A stretch of 64,000 nt of DNA from Microlunatus panaciterrae (GCF_016907535.1 NZ_JAFBCF010000001.1:3100001-3164000), one strand, 5' to 3'; positions 8,659-18,094 are shown, counted from the stretch's first letter. Notes: a model not told the origin generated them from the sequence alone. A program made the numbers and translations.

Positions 8659-9503
8659 CGTGCGTTCCCGGCGAGATCACGACGCTGGCGGGACGCGAGG
8701 TGCATCTACTCACCACCGCTGGCAGCCGTCCCGCTGTCGTGCTGGCCGGTGGTTGCGGAGTGCCGTTCAGCTTCTGGGACGAGGTCGTCCGGTTGCTGGA
8801 CGGGAGAGCCACAGCCAGAATGGACCGGCCGGGCCTGGCCGGGACCCGTTGGCCGGACACCCTGCCGACGCTGGCGGCCGAGGTGGCGACGTTGGCTGCG
8901 TTGGTGGACAGGATCGGCGGCCCGGTGATCATGGTCGGGCACTCGATGGCCGGCCTGCAGGCGGAGGCGCTGGTCCGGCTGCGCCCGGACCTGGTCTGCG
9001 GGCTGGTGCTGGTCGACAGCAGCGTGGAGTGGCGAACGCTGCGGACGGGTCCTCTCCGGCTGTGGCTCAGGTTGGCTCGGCTGGTGCGGTGGGCCGCGCA
9101 GTTGCCGGTGCTCGACCACCTCGGTTCGTTGGCGGCCCGGATCATGGTCATCTCCCAGACCGGTCGGGCGGCGCCCTCGATCCTGAGCCGGCCGACCCTG
9201 CAGCTGTTCCGCAATCCGCAGGCGCTGGCGATGATCATCGCCGAGCAGGCCAGCTATCCTGCCCAGATCGAGGAGCTGCGGGAGCTCCGCGAACGCACCG
9301 CCATGCCGGTGATCCCGACGGTGGTGTTGACTGCGGCCGGAGACGGTGGTGAGCGATGGGTGGTCGACCAGCACCGGTTGTCGGTGCTGCTGGCGGCCAG
9401 ACAGATCGTGTTGGAAGACGCCCGCCACCTGGTGATGATTGACCGGCCCGACGCTGTCGTGGCGGCGGTGCGGTCGATCGGCCAAACCGAGGGCGACCAA
9501 TGA
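8655..9503 (+). CDS. Alpha/beta hydrolase
   Basis: 282 aa. The nucleophile elbow GHSMAG places Ser97 as nucleophile. The oxyanion loop is AGGCGVPFSFWDEV. A catalytic Asp is probably in the ALTN-like strand VVLTAAGDGG or in LVLVDSSVEW, and the His is in DARHLVMIDRPDAV. These are standard signatures of the esterase/lipase-type hydrolase family. No signal peptide is seen, so it is likely cytoplasmic; the substrate cannot be read from the sequence. The GTG at 8655 overlaps the DUF998 stop (GTGA) and follows a GGAGCGGAG purine stretch. Its 3' end overlaps the next gene by ATGA. Confidence 0.9.
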   Translation: MTCVPGEITTLAGREVHLLTTAGSRPAVVLAGGCGVPFSFWDEVVRLLDGRATARMDRPGLAGTRWPDTLPTLAAEVATLAALVDRIGGPVIMVGHSMAGLQAEALVRLRPDLVCGLVLVDSSVEWRTLRTGPLRLWLRLARLVRWAAQLPVLDHLGSLAARIMVISQTGRAAPSILSRPTLQLFRNPQALAMIIAEQASYPAQIEELRELRERTAMPVIPTVVLTAAGDGGERWVVDQHRLSVLLAARQIVLEDARHLVMIDRPDAVVAAVRSIGQTEGDQ

Positions 9504-10381
9504 ACCAGAGAGACGATGAGATGACCGACCCACATGACGAGGCCGCCCACGTGGCCGGTGAGACCTTCGACCCCGGTGCACCGCTGGGCGCGACGGGGCT
9601 GTTGATGGCCGAACTGTGGTACGAGCAGGTGCCGGACCTGCAGGACACGCATCTGCGCGACCGGTTGGCGGCGACCTTCCCAGGTCTGGAGACCCGCGAT
9701 CTGTCGTTCGTGATCCCGCACCCTGATCTGACGGTGCAGATGGAACAGGGTCCAATGCCGTTACTGACCGCCGTCTTCGCCGCGTCAACCCTCGATCAGG
9801 CGGGAAAGCAGAAGCCGAGCACCGCGCAGACCTGGGACTGGCCGGGTGCGGACGCAGCACTGGAGCGGAGCACGGGGAGCCTGCTGGCCAGCGAGCTGTT
9901 GGCCAGCTTCTTCGCGCCCAGTCAACGACTGGAGGCCCTTCGACGGGTGGTCGGTGCCCTGATCACCGAGACGGCACCAGCGGCGGTCAGCTGGCCCAAC
10001 AGCCAGCAGGTGACCGATCCGGCCACCTTTGCCGATCATCAACTGAATGGTCCCATCAACGTACGGTTCTTCACCATGACAGGCGAAGGCGACGAGCCGG
10101 ACAGCACGGTGATGGACACTCTTGGACTGCATGTCTTCGACCTGCCGGACGTGCAGTGTCACTTCCGTGACCGGGACCCGGGGCAGGTCGCGGCCCTGTT
10201 GTTGAACACGGCTCACTACATCTTCGAGGCCGGGGATGTGATCGACGACGGTCACACGGTGTCTGGTCCGACCGGTGAGGAGCGTTACCTGGTCCGACAC
10301 GAGAGCGCGCTTGCCGAACCGATCAGACCGGTGATCGACATCGACCTCGGACCACCGTACGCCGTGGGGGTACGCCGCTAG
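9500..10381 (+). CDS. DUF4261-domain protein
   Basis: 293 aa, soluble. The C-terminal part (about residues 185-270) carries MDTLGLHVFDLPDVQCHF and HYIFEAGDVIDDGHTVSG, characteristic of DUF4261 proteins. In these the N-terminal part is a diverged copy and the C-terminal part is the named domain. Function is unknown in the family. The start ATG overlaps the hydrolase stop. It is the last gene of the run that starts at nei; no strong terminator is seen in the 39 bp before the convergent DUF503 gene. Confidence 0.85.
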   Translation: MNQRDDEMTDPHDEAAHVAGETFDPGAPLGATGLLMAELWYEQVPDLQDTHLRDRLAATFPGLETRDLSFVIPHPDLTVQMEQGPMPLLTAVFAASTLDQAGKQKPSTAQTWDWPGADAALERSTGSLLASELLASFFAPSQRLEALRRVVGALITETAPAAVSWPNSQQVTDPATFADHQLNGPINVRFFTMTGEGDEPDSTVMDTLGLHVFDLPDVQCHFRDRDPGQVAALLLNTAHYIFEAGDVIDDGHTVSGPTGEERYLVRHESALAEPIRPVIDIDLGPPYAVGVRR

Positions 10382-10420
10382 TAGACCGACAGCCGCTCAG
10401 CGCTTTCCGCTCCCGACCGG

Positions 10421-10717
10421 TCAGCCGTCCTGACTGCGCCGCACGCCGCGGCGCGCCGAGAGCAGCTCCAGCTCGGGCCGATAGGCTACGAACTGCTCGG
10501 ACGCGTCCAGCAACTCGGTCAGATGGGCCTGATCGGGGGAGACGCAGGCGATGCCGATGCCCGCTCGGCGGTGCAGGTCGAGATGATCAACTTCGGCAGC
10601 GCTGAGCTGGAACCGGCGCCTGATCTCCGCCACCAGCGGACGGATCACCGAGCGTTTCTCCTTCAACGAGTGCACGTCGCCGAGGAGCAGGTCGAACTCG
10701 ATCCAGCCAATCCACAT
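10421..10717 (-). CDS. DUF503 (YlxP-like) protein
   Basis: 98 aa. MWIGWIEFDLLLGDVHSLKEKR followed by SVIRPLVAEIRRRF is the family hallmark: a small ferredoxin-like alpha/beta protein. In many bacteria the gene sits in the nusA-infB-rbfA cluster and is named ylxP; here it stands alone between DUF4261 and dinB. The start is the ATG at 10717; longer in-frame extensions upstream have no family support. The biochemical role is not established. Confidence 0.9.
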   Translation of the reverse strand: MWIGWIEFDLLLGDVHSLKEKRSVIRPLVAEIRRRFQLSAAEVDHLDLHRRAGIGIACVSPDQAHLTELLDASEQFVAYRPELELLSARRGVRRSQDG

Positions 10718-10757
10718 GGAAACAGTGTCACCTATCCCGTGCAGTGTTCGGTTCGCG

Positions 10758-12185
10758 TCAGGCGTTCTCGGGTGGACGGTCGGTTCCGTGCCCTGAGCTT
10801 GTCGAAGGGCCAACGACTGCAGAGCCAGGAACCTCGTCCGGCTCTGGAGGTCCGACAGCGGCGCGCCGATGCAGGGCCGGGTCGTCCATCCGGAAGGTGC
10901 GTACCGGGCCGGGCGGAGTGTCACGCGCCTCGAACCGTACGGTGACTCTTCCGCGACCGGCTCCCCAGACCCAGCCCGCGCCGTGCTCATCATGATCGAC
11001 ATCGGCGCCGGGTGGCCAGTTGGTGGACGCCGCCGGGTCAGGTCGGCTCACGGCTGTCGGCGCAACACGGTCGGTCACGTCCGCCTCTCCGGTCTCCAGC
11101 TCGGTCACGTCGGCTGCGAACAGGTCTTCCTGGAGCAGGTCCGTCAGTCCTGCAACGCCCACTCCGAGCAGCCGGACACCACCTCTGGTGTCCACGCCGG
11201 CCAACAGCGTTCGGGCGATGTCGGCGATGATCTCTGCGCGGTCGGTGGCGCCGAGGAGTGTCCTCGAGCGCGTGCAGGTGGTGAAGTCGTGCAGGCGTAC
11301 CTTGATCGTGATCGTACGGGCGAACAGCGCAGCGGCACGCAGGCGGCGGGCGACCTGCCGGGCGTGTGCCTCGGTCACCTCGCCCAGCACTCTCGGGTCG
11401 ACCAGATCAAACTCGAACGTGTCCTCGACCGAGATCGACTTGGCCTCCCGCTCCGGCTCGACCGGCCGGTCGTCTCGGGCGAAGGCCAGGGCGGCGAGTC
11501 CTTCGCCCTGAGCCCGGCCGACGACCTGGACCAGCTCGTCGACCTCGACCTGCTGCAGGTCTGCCACCGTATGGATGCCGATCCGGTGCAGTTTCTCCTT
11601 GGTGACCGGCCCGACGCCGGGGATGACCTCGACCCGCATCGGCCGCAGTAGCTCCACCTCCGTTCCGGGCATGGCGATGAAGGCACCGTCCGGCTTGTTG
11701 ATCTCGCTGGCGATCTTGGCTATCAGCTTCGAGCTGCCGATGCCGATGGAGGCGGTCAGCCCGTCGGTCGCCTCAGTCACGGCCCGCTTCAGCTCCACCA
11801 CCAGCGAGCGCAGGCCCGCCTCGGTGAAGTCGATCACCCGGTCCGCGCGGGCCAGGTCGACGAACGCCTCGTCCAGGGACAGCGGCTCGATCACCGGCGA
11901 CAGCTCGCGCAGCACCGCCATCACCCGGCCACTGGCCTCCCGGTAGACGGGAAACCGGCCGGAGAGGAAGGCGGCGTTCGGGCACCGTCGACGGGCCTCG
12001 TGGCTCGGCATCGCTGAACGGACGCCGAATACGCGGGCCTCGTAGGATGCGGTGGCGACCACGCCCCGCTGACCGGTACCTCCGACCACCACCGGCTTGC
12101 CGCGCAGGGAGGGCTTGTCTCGCTGCTCCACGGCCGCGAAGAATGCATCCAGGTCGAGATGGAGGATCGAGGCCTGACCGCGCAC
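10758..12185 (-). CDS. dinB: DNA polymerase IV (Y-family translesion polymerase)
   Basis: 475 aa. Copies damaged DNA with low fidelity. Motifs: ILHLDLDAFFAAVEQ (metal-binding Asp), the YEARVFGVRSAM fingers motif and SLDEAFVD (second catalytic Asp-Glu), then thumb helix-hairpin-helix IPGVGPVTKEKL and a little-finger domain. The GTG at 12185 is chosen because it starts just before the conserved ILHLDLD strand. After the usual DinB end (about residue 400) there is an actinobacterial-style tail containing GAGWVWGAGRGRVTVRFE. The last 17 residues are translated from a copy of the dispersed palindromic repeat (PSTSSGHGT), so the native stop was probably overwritten. The M14 peptidase gene lies 67 bp upstream on the same strand. 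Confidence 0.94.
   Translation of the reverse strand: MRGQASILHLDLDAFFAAVEQRDKPSLRGKPVVVGGTGQRGVVATASYEARVFGVRSAMPSHEARRRCPNAAFLSGRFPVYREASGRVMAVLRELSPVIEPLSLDEAFVDLARADRVIDFTEAGLRSLVVELKRAVTEATDGLTASIGIGSSKLIAKIASEINKPDGAFIAMPGTEVELLRPMRVEVIPGVGPVTKEKLHRIGIHTVADLQQVEVDELVQVVGRAQGEGLAALAFARDDRPVEPEREAKSISVEDTFEFDLVDPRVLGEVTEAHARQVARRLRAAALFARTITIKVRLHDFTTCTRSRTLLGATDRAEIIADIARTLLAGVDTRGGVRLLGVGVAGLTDLLQEDLFAADVTELETGEADVTDRVAPTAVSRPDPAASTNWPPGADVDHDEHGAGWVWGAGRGRVTVRFEARDTPPGPVRTFRMDDPALHRRAAVGPPEPDEVPGSAVVGPSTSSGHGTDRPPENA
10790..10810. repeat. Single copy of the dispersed palindromic repeat inside dinB
   Basis: Contains CCCTGAGCTTGTCGAAGGG, flanked by G and C, in frame in the dinB 3' end. 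It matches the core repeated at 18086-18403, 20916-21153, 39511-39660 and elsewhere. Confidence 0.9.
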
Positions 12186-12252
12186 CGAACCATCTTGCCT
12201 TGCCCGGCGCGACTTGCCCTGCCCGGCCCCTGGGGGCCGGGCCCGGAGCAGC

Positions 12253-13245
12253 TCAGACCCGGCGTCCGCCCAGGGCCTTGAGCAGTGCGTCGGCGTCGCG
12301 GCCCCGCATGGTGGCCACCGAGCGCGCCGTGTAGCCGTACTCGACAGTGATCGCTGCCCCGGCATGGTTGGCGTTGAACCAACCGGTCATGGTGCCGTGG
12401 CAGGAGCCGTGGCAGTCGAGCCGCCGGATGGGCAGCCGGAGACCGTTGGACAACCGCCTCATCAGCGCCTTGTCCTTGACCCGGTAGGAGTCGACCCCGT
12501 ACAGCGGCTGGTGCCACGACACCAGGTATCTCGGGTTGACCCGGTCGAGGAACTTCATCATGACCCGGGTCTCCTTCGCCGACGCTGCGAACGGACCCGA
12601 GTGGGCGCGGACGATGAACCTGTCGTGATAGTTGCGGTTGGCATCCACGCCGCCGGCCAACCAGCGGCGGCTGCGGATGTAGCCGTCCGGGTTGATCACC
12701 GGAACCACCCAGAGGTCGACGTCGGCGATCCGGCGTCCCCGAAGCAGGCCCTGCGCGACGTAGTGCCCGAGGTTCTCCTCGCCATGCATCGTCGCCACGA
12801 CCACGACAACGGGCTTGCCCCTCTGGCCGGCCCGATAGGCAACGATCTTCCTGCCCTCGGCCGAGTAGCCGATCGTCTCGCGGTGGTACCACGTCCGAGC
12901 GGGCGCCTGTGCTGCGACGGCCCGATCCAGCGCCACCATGGTCCGTGCGTCGACCCTGCCGGTGACCTTCAACCGGTTGCGGTCCTGGAGGCGTCTGACT
13001 GCTGCCCGGGTCAGGGTGCCGTAGTAGCCGGTGCGATAGCGAGCCGCCAGGAACCTGGCCTTCACCAGCTTCCGTTGCAGGGAAAGCACAGCCGCGCTGC
13101 GCTGCCCATATCTCGGGTAGTTCACGGCCCTGGTCTGGGTGGGCTGCGCCTGCGCGGTCTGCTGCGGTGCCAGCAGCACGAACGCCGTACTGAGGGCAAC
13201 CAGCGCCAGCAGGGCACCGATCCGAGCGCCGATGCACCTTCGCAT
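12253..13245 (-). CDS. Secreted peptidoglycan-binding M14 zinc carboxypeptidase
   Basis: 330 aa. Residues 1-34 are a signal peptide (positive start, hydrophobic core LLALVALSTAFVLLA, Ala-X-Ala-like end). A PG_binding_1 domain follows (YPRYGQRSAAVLSLQRKLV through VTGRVDARTM). The M14 domain begins near residue 120: zinc motif HGEEN (HXXE), VVPVINPDGY, the substrate-binding NRN in DANRNYHDRF, the third zinc ligand in SWHQPLYGVD and the catalytic Glu in VEYGYTAR. This suggests trimming of cell-wall peptides, in the manner of gamma-D-Glu-mDAP carboxypeptidases. GAAAGG 9 nt upstream supports the ATG at 13245. Its binding module is a paralogue of that in the GDPD protein at 26920. Confidence 0.9.
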   Translation of the reverse strand: MRRCIGARIGALLALVALSTAFVLLAPQQTAQAQPTQTRAVNYPRYGQRSAAVLSLQRKLVKARFLAARYRTGYYGTLTRAAVRRLQDRNRLKVTGRVDARTMVALDRAVAAQAPARTWYHRETIGYSAEGRKIVAYRAGQRGKPVVVVVATMHGEENLGHYVAQGLLRGRRIADVDLWVVPVINPDGYIRSRRWLAGGVDANRNYHDRFIVRAHSGPFAASAKETRVMMKFLDRVNPRYLVSWHQPLYGVDSYRVKDKALMRRLSNGLRLPIRRLDCHGSCHGTMTGWFNANHAGAAITVEYGYTARSVATMRGRDADALLKALGGRRV

Positions 13246-13454
13246 AGTCACAAACCTTTCGGCTGGGCGCACTCGGTTCTCGAGTCGCCGGGTGGACGCC
13301 CCCCGTTGGCCGCAGTATCGCGGTGGGAGGACGTCGGGGGCAACGCTGCCAGGTCCGGATGAGACCGTTCGCGGTCGCAGCGAGGACGGGACACCGAGAG
13401 GCCGCCGTGGGCGCCGGCATTCAGGTCTACCCTGAACGGGGAGGCCCTCTGACC

Positions 13455-16400
13455 ATGCTGCAGGTCTCGCTCTTGGGGGAGCAGGTGATCACCGACGTCG
13501 CCACCGGCGCCGCCCGGCCCTGTCCGTCTCGGACGGTGTCGCTGTTGGCCCTGCTGGCCGCTCATGCCGGAGCCCCGCAGCAACGGCAGCGGATCGCGGG
13601 CCTGTTCTGGCCCGAGTCAGGGGACGCGCAGGCACTGACCAACCTCCGTCGCGAGCTGCATCATCTGCGGCAGCTGCTCGACGACGATCCTGCGGTGGTC
13701 GTCACCAGTCGAGACCTGTGCTGGGTCGACTCGACGAGCTGTCGGGTGGACGTCAGGGTGTTCGAAACCGAGCGCCGGGCCGCCATGAGGGCGTCCGAAC
13801 CTGCCCGAGCACTGGGACACGCCGTCAAGGCCCTCGAGGTCTACCGGGGGGACCTGCTCCCGGCGCTCTACGACGACTGGCTACTGGACCTTCGCGCTGA
13901 TCTTCGCGAGCAGTGCGTCGCGCTCTGTGACCTGATCTGCCGGATCGGAATGCAGCAGGGCGCGTTGGCGCCGGCCCTGGAGGCGGCGCGACGCAGGATC
14001 ACGTTGCAGCCGTTGGAGGAGGTCGGCTATCGCACGCTGATGGAGCTCCAGGTCCGCCATGGTGACCGTGCCGGAGCGATCAGCACTTTTCATCGCTGCT
14101 CGTCGGTGCTGGAACGTGAGCTGGGCGTCGAGCCGGACCGCGCCACCCGCAACCTGATGCGTCGGCTGATGGCGCAGGACGGCTCGGCTGGACCAGGCCG
14201 GCGGACCGACCTTGAGCCGGCTTCTCGCTCCGGGCTGGCGGCAGCACAACTGGTGGGCCGCGACCACGAGTTCGGTCTGCTCAGGTCGTTCTGGCAGGCA
14301 GCGGTGCAGGGGGACCCGCGGCTGGTTCTCGTGCGCGGGGAAGCTGGCGTCGGCAAGTCCCGACTCGTGGCCGAGCTGGCTGCGCTGGCTCGTCGTCAGG
14401 GCGCCGCCGTGGCGGTGGCCCAGTGTTTTGGCACCGCTCCACGACTGGCCCTGGCGCCGGTGGGGGACTGGCTGCGAGACCCTGCCGTCCGAACCGCCAC
14501 GGCAGCGCTGGAGCCGCTCTGGCGCCTCGAGGTCGACCGGCTGGTCCCGACGGGTGGAACCGACCATGCCGCGATCACCGAAGGCACCCGGGCGATGGTG
14601 GACGGCTGGCAGCGGCACCGCTTCTTCGAGGGTCTCGCGCGTGCGTTGAGCGGGCTGGGTCGCCCGACCCTGCTCGTGCTCGACAACCTCCAGTGGTGTG
14701 ATGAGGAGACTCTGTCGTTCATCGCGTTCTGTCTCGGGTTCGCCCAGGACAGCCCGCTGCTGATGGCGGCGACCCTGCGCGACGACGACGAGCAACAACC
14801 TGAGCTGGCTCGATGGCTGCACCGGATGCGGCCGGCCGGCGTTCTGACCGAGGTGTCGCTGGGCCCGTTGGACGAGACGGCGACCGGGCGGCTCGCCGAG
14901 GCCGTCTCCGGCCGCCCGCTGCCGGAGGGGGCGACTGCCCTGTTGCAGGCCACAACCGCTGGGTTCCCCCTGTACGTGGTGGAGGCCGCCCGGGCCAGCT
15001 ATGACGACGGACAGCTGCAGCATGGGGATCTGGCGGCCGTTCTCCGGCATCGCCTGGACCAGACCTCGCCCGCGGCCAGGCAGGTCGCCGCCCTGGCCGC
15101 GGCGGTTGGCCGCGACTTCACCCTGGACCTGCTCACCGAGGCCAGCGACCTGACCTCCGACCTCGTGGTCGAGGCGGTCGACGAGCTGTGGCGGCGACGG
15201 CTCATCCGCGAGCTGCCCGACGGCTACGACTTCACCCATGATCTGCTCCGCGCCGCGGCCTACGGGCTGGTCAGCCCGCCGCAGCGCTGGCTGTTGCACC
15301 GCCGGCTGGCCCAGGGGTTCGAGCTGCTGCACCCCGACCAGCTCGACCGGGTGGCCGTCCAGCTCGCCGAGCAGTATTCGCGCGGCGGCAGGCCGGACCG
15401 CGCCCTGCCGCACTATCTGCGAGCGGCTGAGGTAGCCGCCGGTAGGTTCGCCCATGCCGAGTCGAACCGGCTCAACCGGCAGGCGCTGGAGATCATCCGC
15501 GCGATGCCGACCGGCCCGGACCGGGACGCACGTGAGCTCAACTGCCTGATGACCATGACCGCCCCCCTCAATGCCGAGCACGGCTTCTCGTCGTCGCAAC
15601 TCCAGGAGGCGCTCGAGCGGTCCCTCGTCCTGGCCGAGCGGCTGTGTCGCCCGGATCTGCAGCTGACCACTCTTGTCGGCCTGTGGGCCTCCCGGTTCGT
15701 CCAGGGTCGCATCCTCGACGGCCGTCGGATCGCGGCCCAGGCGGTGGCCATGGTCGGCCCGGACGACGACCTGAGCAGCCAGGCGCACTTCGCCTATGCC
15801 GGGTCGTCCTTCAGCCTGGGCATGCCGGCCGAGGCCCTGGAACACTTCGCGGTGGTCCGGGACCGGCATGGCGTCGTGTCGCTCATGGTCGGCTCCCGGC
15901 TGGACGTGCACGGTGCCGCCTGGGCGGCTCAGGCGCACTGGTTGCTCGGCCACGAGGCGGAGGCCATTACCGCCTGCGCCGATGCGGTGACGCTGGCACG
16001 CAGCATCGAGCACCCGTTCAGTCTTGCTGTGGCGCTCGGCTTTGCGGCCATCACCCACCAGCTGCTGGGCGATCGGGTCGGGGTGGCGGAGAGCGCCGCC
16101 GAGCTGTGCGACCTGTGTCAGAGATACTCCTTCGCGTATTACCCGGAGTGGGGAAGGATCCTGTCCGGCTGGGCCAGGCAGGACGGACAGGGTCTTTCCC
16201 TGTTACAGCAGGGCATCGACGGGCTCCGGGCGCAGGGGGCCTTCACTCGGATGCCCTACTGGCTGGCGCTGCTGGCCGACCGCCTCGCCGACGCGAACCG
16301 GCCGGAGGCGGCGGCGGCTACCCTCGACGCCGCACTGAGCGGCGGTCAGGCCAGAGATGATCGCTGGTGGTTGCCCGAGGTGATGCGGATCCGCGCGGGC

Positions 16401-16553
16401 TTCGACCCCCGGGCGGCCGCGGTGGACCGGCTTCGAGCGGCTGCGGAGATGGCCCGGAGCCAGGGCAGCGTGGCCCTGCTCCGTCGGATCGAGGCCGACC
16501 TGCAGCTCCGGGGTGCTCCCACCGTTCGGAGCAGCGTTCCCTTGGTCAACTGA
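13455..16553 (+). CDS. SARP/AfsR-type transcriptional activator with AAA and helical repeat region
   Basis: 1032 aa. Residues 1-95 form an OmpR-like winged helix; about 95-245 the bacterial transcriptional activation domain (RVFETERRAAM, LYDDWLLDLR, GYRTLMELQVRHGDRAGAI). From about 265 an AAA/NACHT-like ATPase follows, with Walker A GEAGVGKSRL and Walker B LLVLDNLQW, and then a long helical repeat tail. This is the architecture of large AfsR/SARP activators controlling secondary metabolism or stress genes, probably ATP-gated. The start is MLQVSLLGEQ, preceded by GGGGAGG. It is divergent from the M14 peptidase gene and followed by a flavin oxidase about 100 bp downstream, a possible target. 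Confidence 0.9.
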   Translation: MLQVSLLGEQVITDVATGAARPCPSRTVSLLALLAAHAGAPQQRQRIAGLFWPESGDAQALTNLRRELHHLRQLLDDDPAVVVTSRDLCWVDSTSCRVDVRVFETERRAAMRASEPARALGHAVKALEVYRGDLLPALYDDWLLDLRADLREQCVALCDLICRIGMQQGALAPALEAARRRITLQPLEEVGYRTLMELQVRHGDRAGAISTFHRCSSVLERELGVEPDRATRNLMRRLMAQDGSAGPGRRTDLEPASRSGLAAAQLVGRDHEFGLLRSFWQAAVQGDPRLVLVRGEAGVGKSRLVAELAALARRQGAAVAVAQCFGTAPRLALAPVGDWLRDPAVRTATAALEPLWRLEVDRLVPTGGTDHAAITEGTRAMVDGWQRHRFFEGLARALSGLGRPTLLVLDNLQWCDEETLSFIAFCLGFAQDSPLLMAATLRDDDEQQPELARWLHRMRPAGVLTEVSLGPLDETATGRLAEAVSGRPLPEGATALLQATTAGFPLYVVEAARASYDDGQLQHGDLAAVLRHRLDQTSPAARQVAALAAAVGRDFTLDLLTEASDLTSDLVVEAVDELWRRRLIRELPDGYDFTHDLLRAAAYGLVSPPQRWLLHRRLAQGFELLHPDQLDRVAVQLAEQYSRGGRPDRALPHYLRAAEVAAGRFAHAESNRLNRQALEIIRAMPTGPDRDARELNCLMTMTAPLNAEHGFSSSQLQEALERSLVLAERLCRPDLQLTTLVGLWASRFVQGRILDGRRIAAQAVAMVGPDDDLSSQAHFAYAGSSFSLGMPAEALEHFAVVRDRHGVVSLMVGSRLDVHGAAWAAQAHWLLGHEAEAITACADAVTLARSIEHPFSLAVALGFAAITHQLLGDRVGVAESAAELCDLCQRYSFAYYPEWGRILSGWARQDGQGLSLLQQGIDGLRAQGAFTRMPYWLALLADRLADANRPEAAAATLDAALSGGQARDDRWWLPEVMRIRAGFDPRAAAVDRLRAAAEMARSQGSVALLRRIEADLQLRGAPTVRSSVPLVN

Positions 16554-16654
16554 GGCTCTGCCGTCGGGCGAACGCTCCAGGAACGCCTGCTTCCTAGTGT
16601 CGGGGAATGGCCGCACCCGAAGGTCGGGTGCCACTCACACGTCAAGGAACCCAG

Positions 16655-18094
16655 ATGAGCACCATTGCACCGACACCGCCGGCAGGCATCACGCCGGTCC
16701 CGTACGAAGAGCTCGCAGCCGCCATGCGCGGCACCCTCGTACTGCCGGGTGACCCGGCCTACGACTCCGCCCGTGCCGTCTACAACGGCATGATCAACAA
16801 GCACCCGGCCGCTGTCGCCTTCTGCCGAGACGTCACCGACGTGATTGCCTGTGTCCGCTTCTGTCGTGCCCATGCGGTGGAGATCGCAGTCCGAGGTGGC
16901 GGTCACAACGCCGGCGGGCTCGGCGTCTGGGACGGTGCGTTGACGATCGACCTGTCGTCGATGCGCAGTACCACCGTGCATCCTGACGAACACAAGGTCC
17001 GCGTCGACGGTGGCTGCACCTGGGGCGACGTGGATCACGCCACCGTGGGCTTCGGAATGGCCACCCCCTCAGGGATCATCGGTTCGACCGGCGTCGGAGG
17101 GCTCGCCCTCGGCGGAGGCATCGGCTACCTCGCCCGGCGCTATGGCCTCACCGTCGACAACCTGCTCGAAGCCGACGTCGTGCTGGCCGACGGCAGCTTC
17201 GTCACCGCCAGCGAGACGTCCCACGAGGACCTGTTCTGGGCCCTCCGCGGTGGTGGCGGCAACTTCGGAGTGGTCACCTCGTTCACGTTCCGGTGTGGCG
17301 ACATCGGGGAGCAGGGCGTGATCATCGGCGGCCCGGTGTTCTACGACCTGGCCGACACGGCCGAGGTGATGCGCTGGTATCGCGAGCTCCTGCCGTCCCT
17401 TCCTGAGGAGCTCAACGGCTGGCTCGGCATCGTGACCGTTCCCACCGGCCCACCGTTCCCGGAGCATCTGTGGAGTCGCAAGGCGTGTGCCCTGATCTGG
17501 TGCTACACCGGTAGCCACGACAAGGCCGACGAGGTGCTGGCGCCGATCAAGACTTTCGGCTCGCCGATGATGGTCGGGATCCAGCCGATGCCTTACACCG
17601 TGATGCAGTCGCTGTTCGACCCGATCTACCCGCCCGGGCTGCAGTGGTACTGGCGGGCGGACTTCTGCACCGAGATCTCCGACGCCGCGATCGACGTCCA
17701 TCTGAAGTATGCGGAGAAGCTCCCGAGCCCTGCCAGCACCATGCATTTGTATCCGATCGACGGCGCCGCCAGCCGGGTGGCAGAGGACGCGACCGCCTTC
17801 GCCTACCGCGACGGCGGCTGGGCCGGAGTAATCGTCGGCGTCGACCCCGATCCGGCGAAAGCCGAGGAGCTGGCCCAGTGGGCCCGCGCCTACTGGGAGG
17901 AGCTGCACCCGTATTCGGCCGGCGGAGCCTACGTCAACTTCCTGATGGACGAGGGCCAGGACAGGGTCCAGGCGTCCTATCGAGGCAACTACGCGCGTCT
18001 CGCCATGGTGAAGCGTCGCTACGACCCCGACAACGTGTTCCACGTCAACCAGAACATCCGGCCGGCCAACAACACGACCCCGTCCGTGGTCTGA
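16655..18094 (+). CDS. FAD-linked oxidoreductase, berberine-bridge-enzyme family
   Basis: 479 aa. PCMH-type FAD-binding domain: RGGGHNAGGLGVWDGAL places His84 as the likely 8-alpha covalent FAD ligand. GSTGVGGLALGGGIGYLARR is the second flavin loop; it lacks the Cys used for a second covalent bond in bicovalent enzymes. The C-terminal BBE motif reads YDPDNVFHVNQNI. Family members oxidise sugars, alkaloids or polyketides with O2. The ATG at 16655 has AAGGAA upstream. There is no signal peptide. The stop codon at 18092-18094 is supplied by the first unit of a tandem repeat, so the last few residues may not be ancestral. It follows the SARP regulator. Confidence 0.93.
   Translation: MSTIAPTPPAGITPVPYEELAAAMRGTLVLPGDPAYDSARAVYNGMINKHPAAVAFCRDVTDVIACVRFCRAHAVEIAVRGGGHNAGGLGVWDGALTIDLSSMRSTTVHPDEHKVRVDGGCTWGDVDHATVGFGMATPSGIIGSTGVGGLALGGGIGYLARRYGLTVDNLLEADVVLADGSFVTASETSHEDLFWALRGGGGNFGVVTSFTFRCGDIGEQGVIIGGPVFYDLADTAEVMRWYRELLPSLPEELNGWLGIVTVPTGPPFPEHLWSRKACALIWCYTGSHDKADEVLAPIKTFGSPMMVGIQPMPYTVMQSLFDPIYPPGLQWYWRADFCTEISDAAIDVHLKYAEKLPSPASTMHLYPIDGAASRVAEDATAFAYRDGGWAGVIVGVDPDPAKAEELAQWARAYWEELHPYSAGGAYVNFLMDEGQDRVQASYRGNYARLAMVKRRYDPDNVFHVNQNIRPANNTTPSVV

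Noticed and set aside
13881-16058. Long open frame antisense to the SARP regulator
   Set aside because: A 725-codon shadow frame produced by high GC; the plus strand has clear domains and motifs, the antisense product has none.
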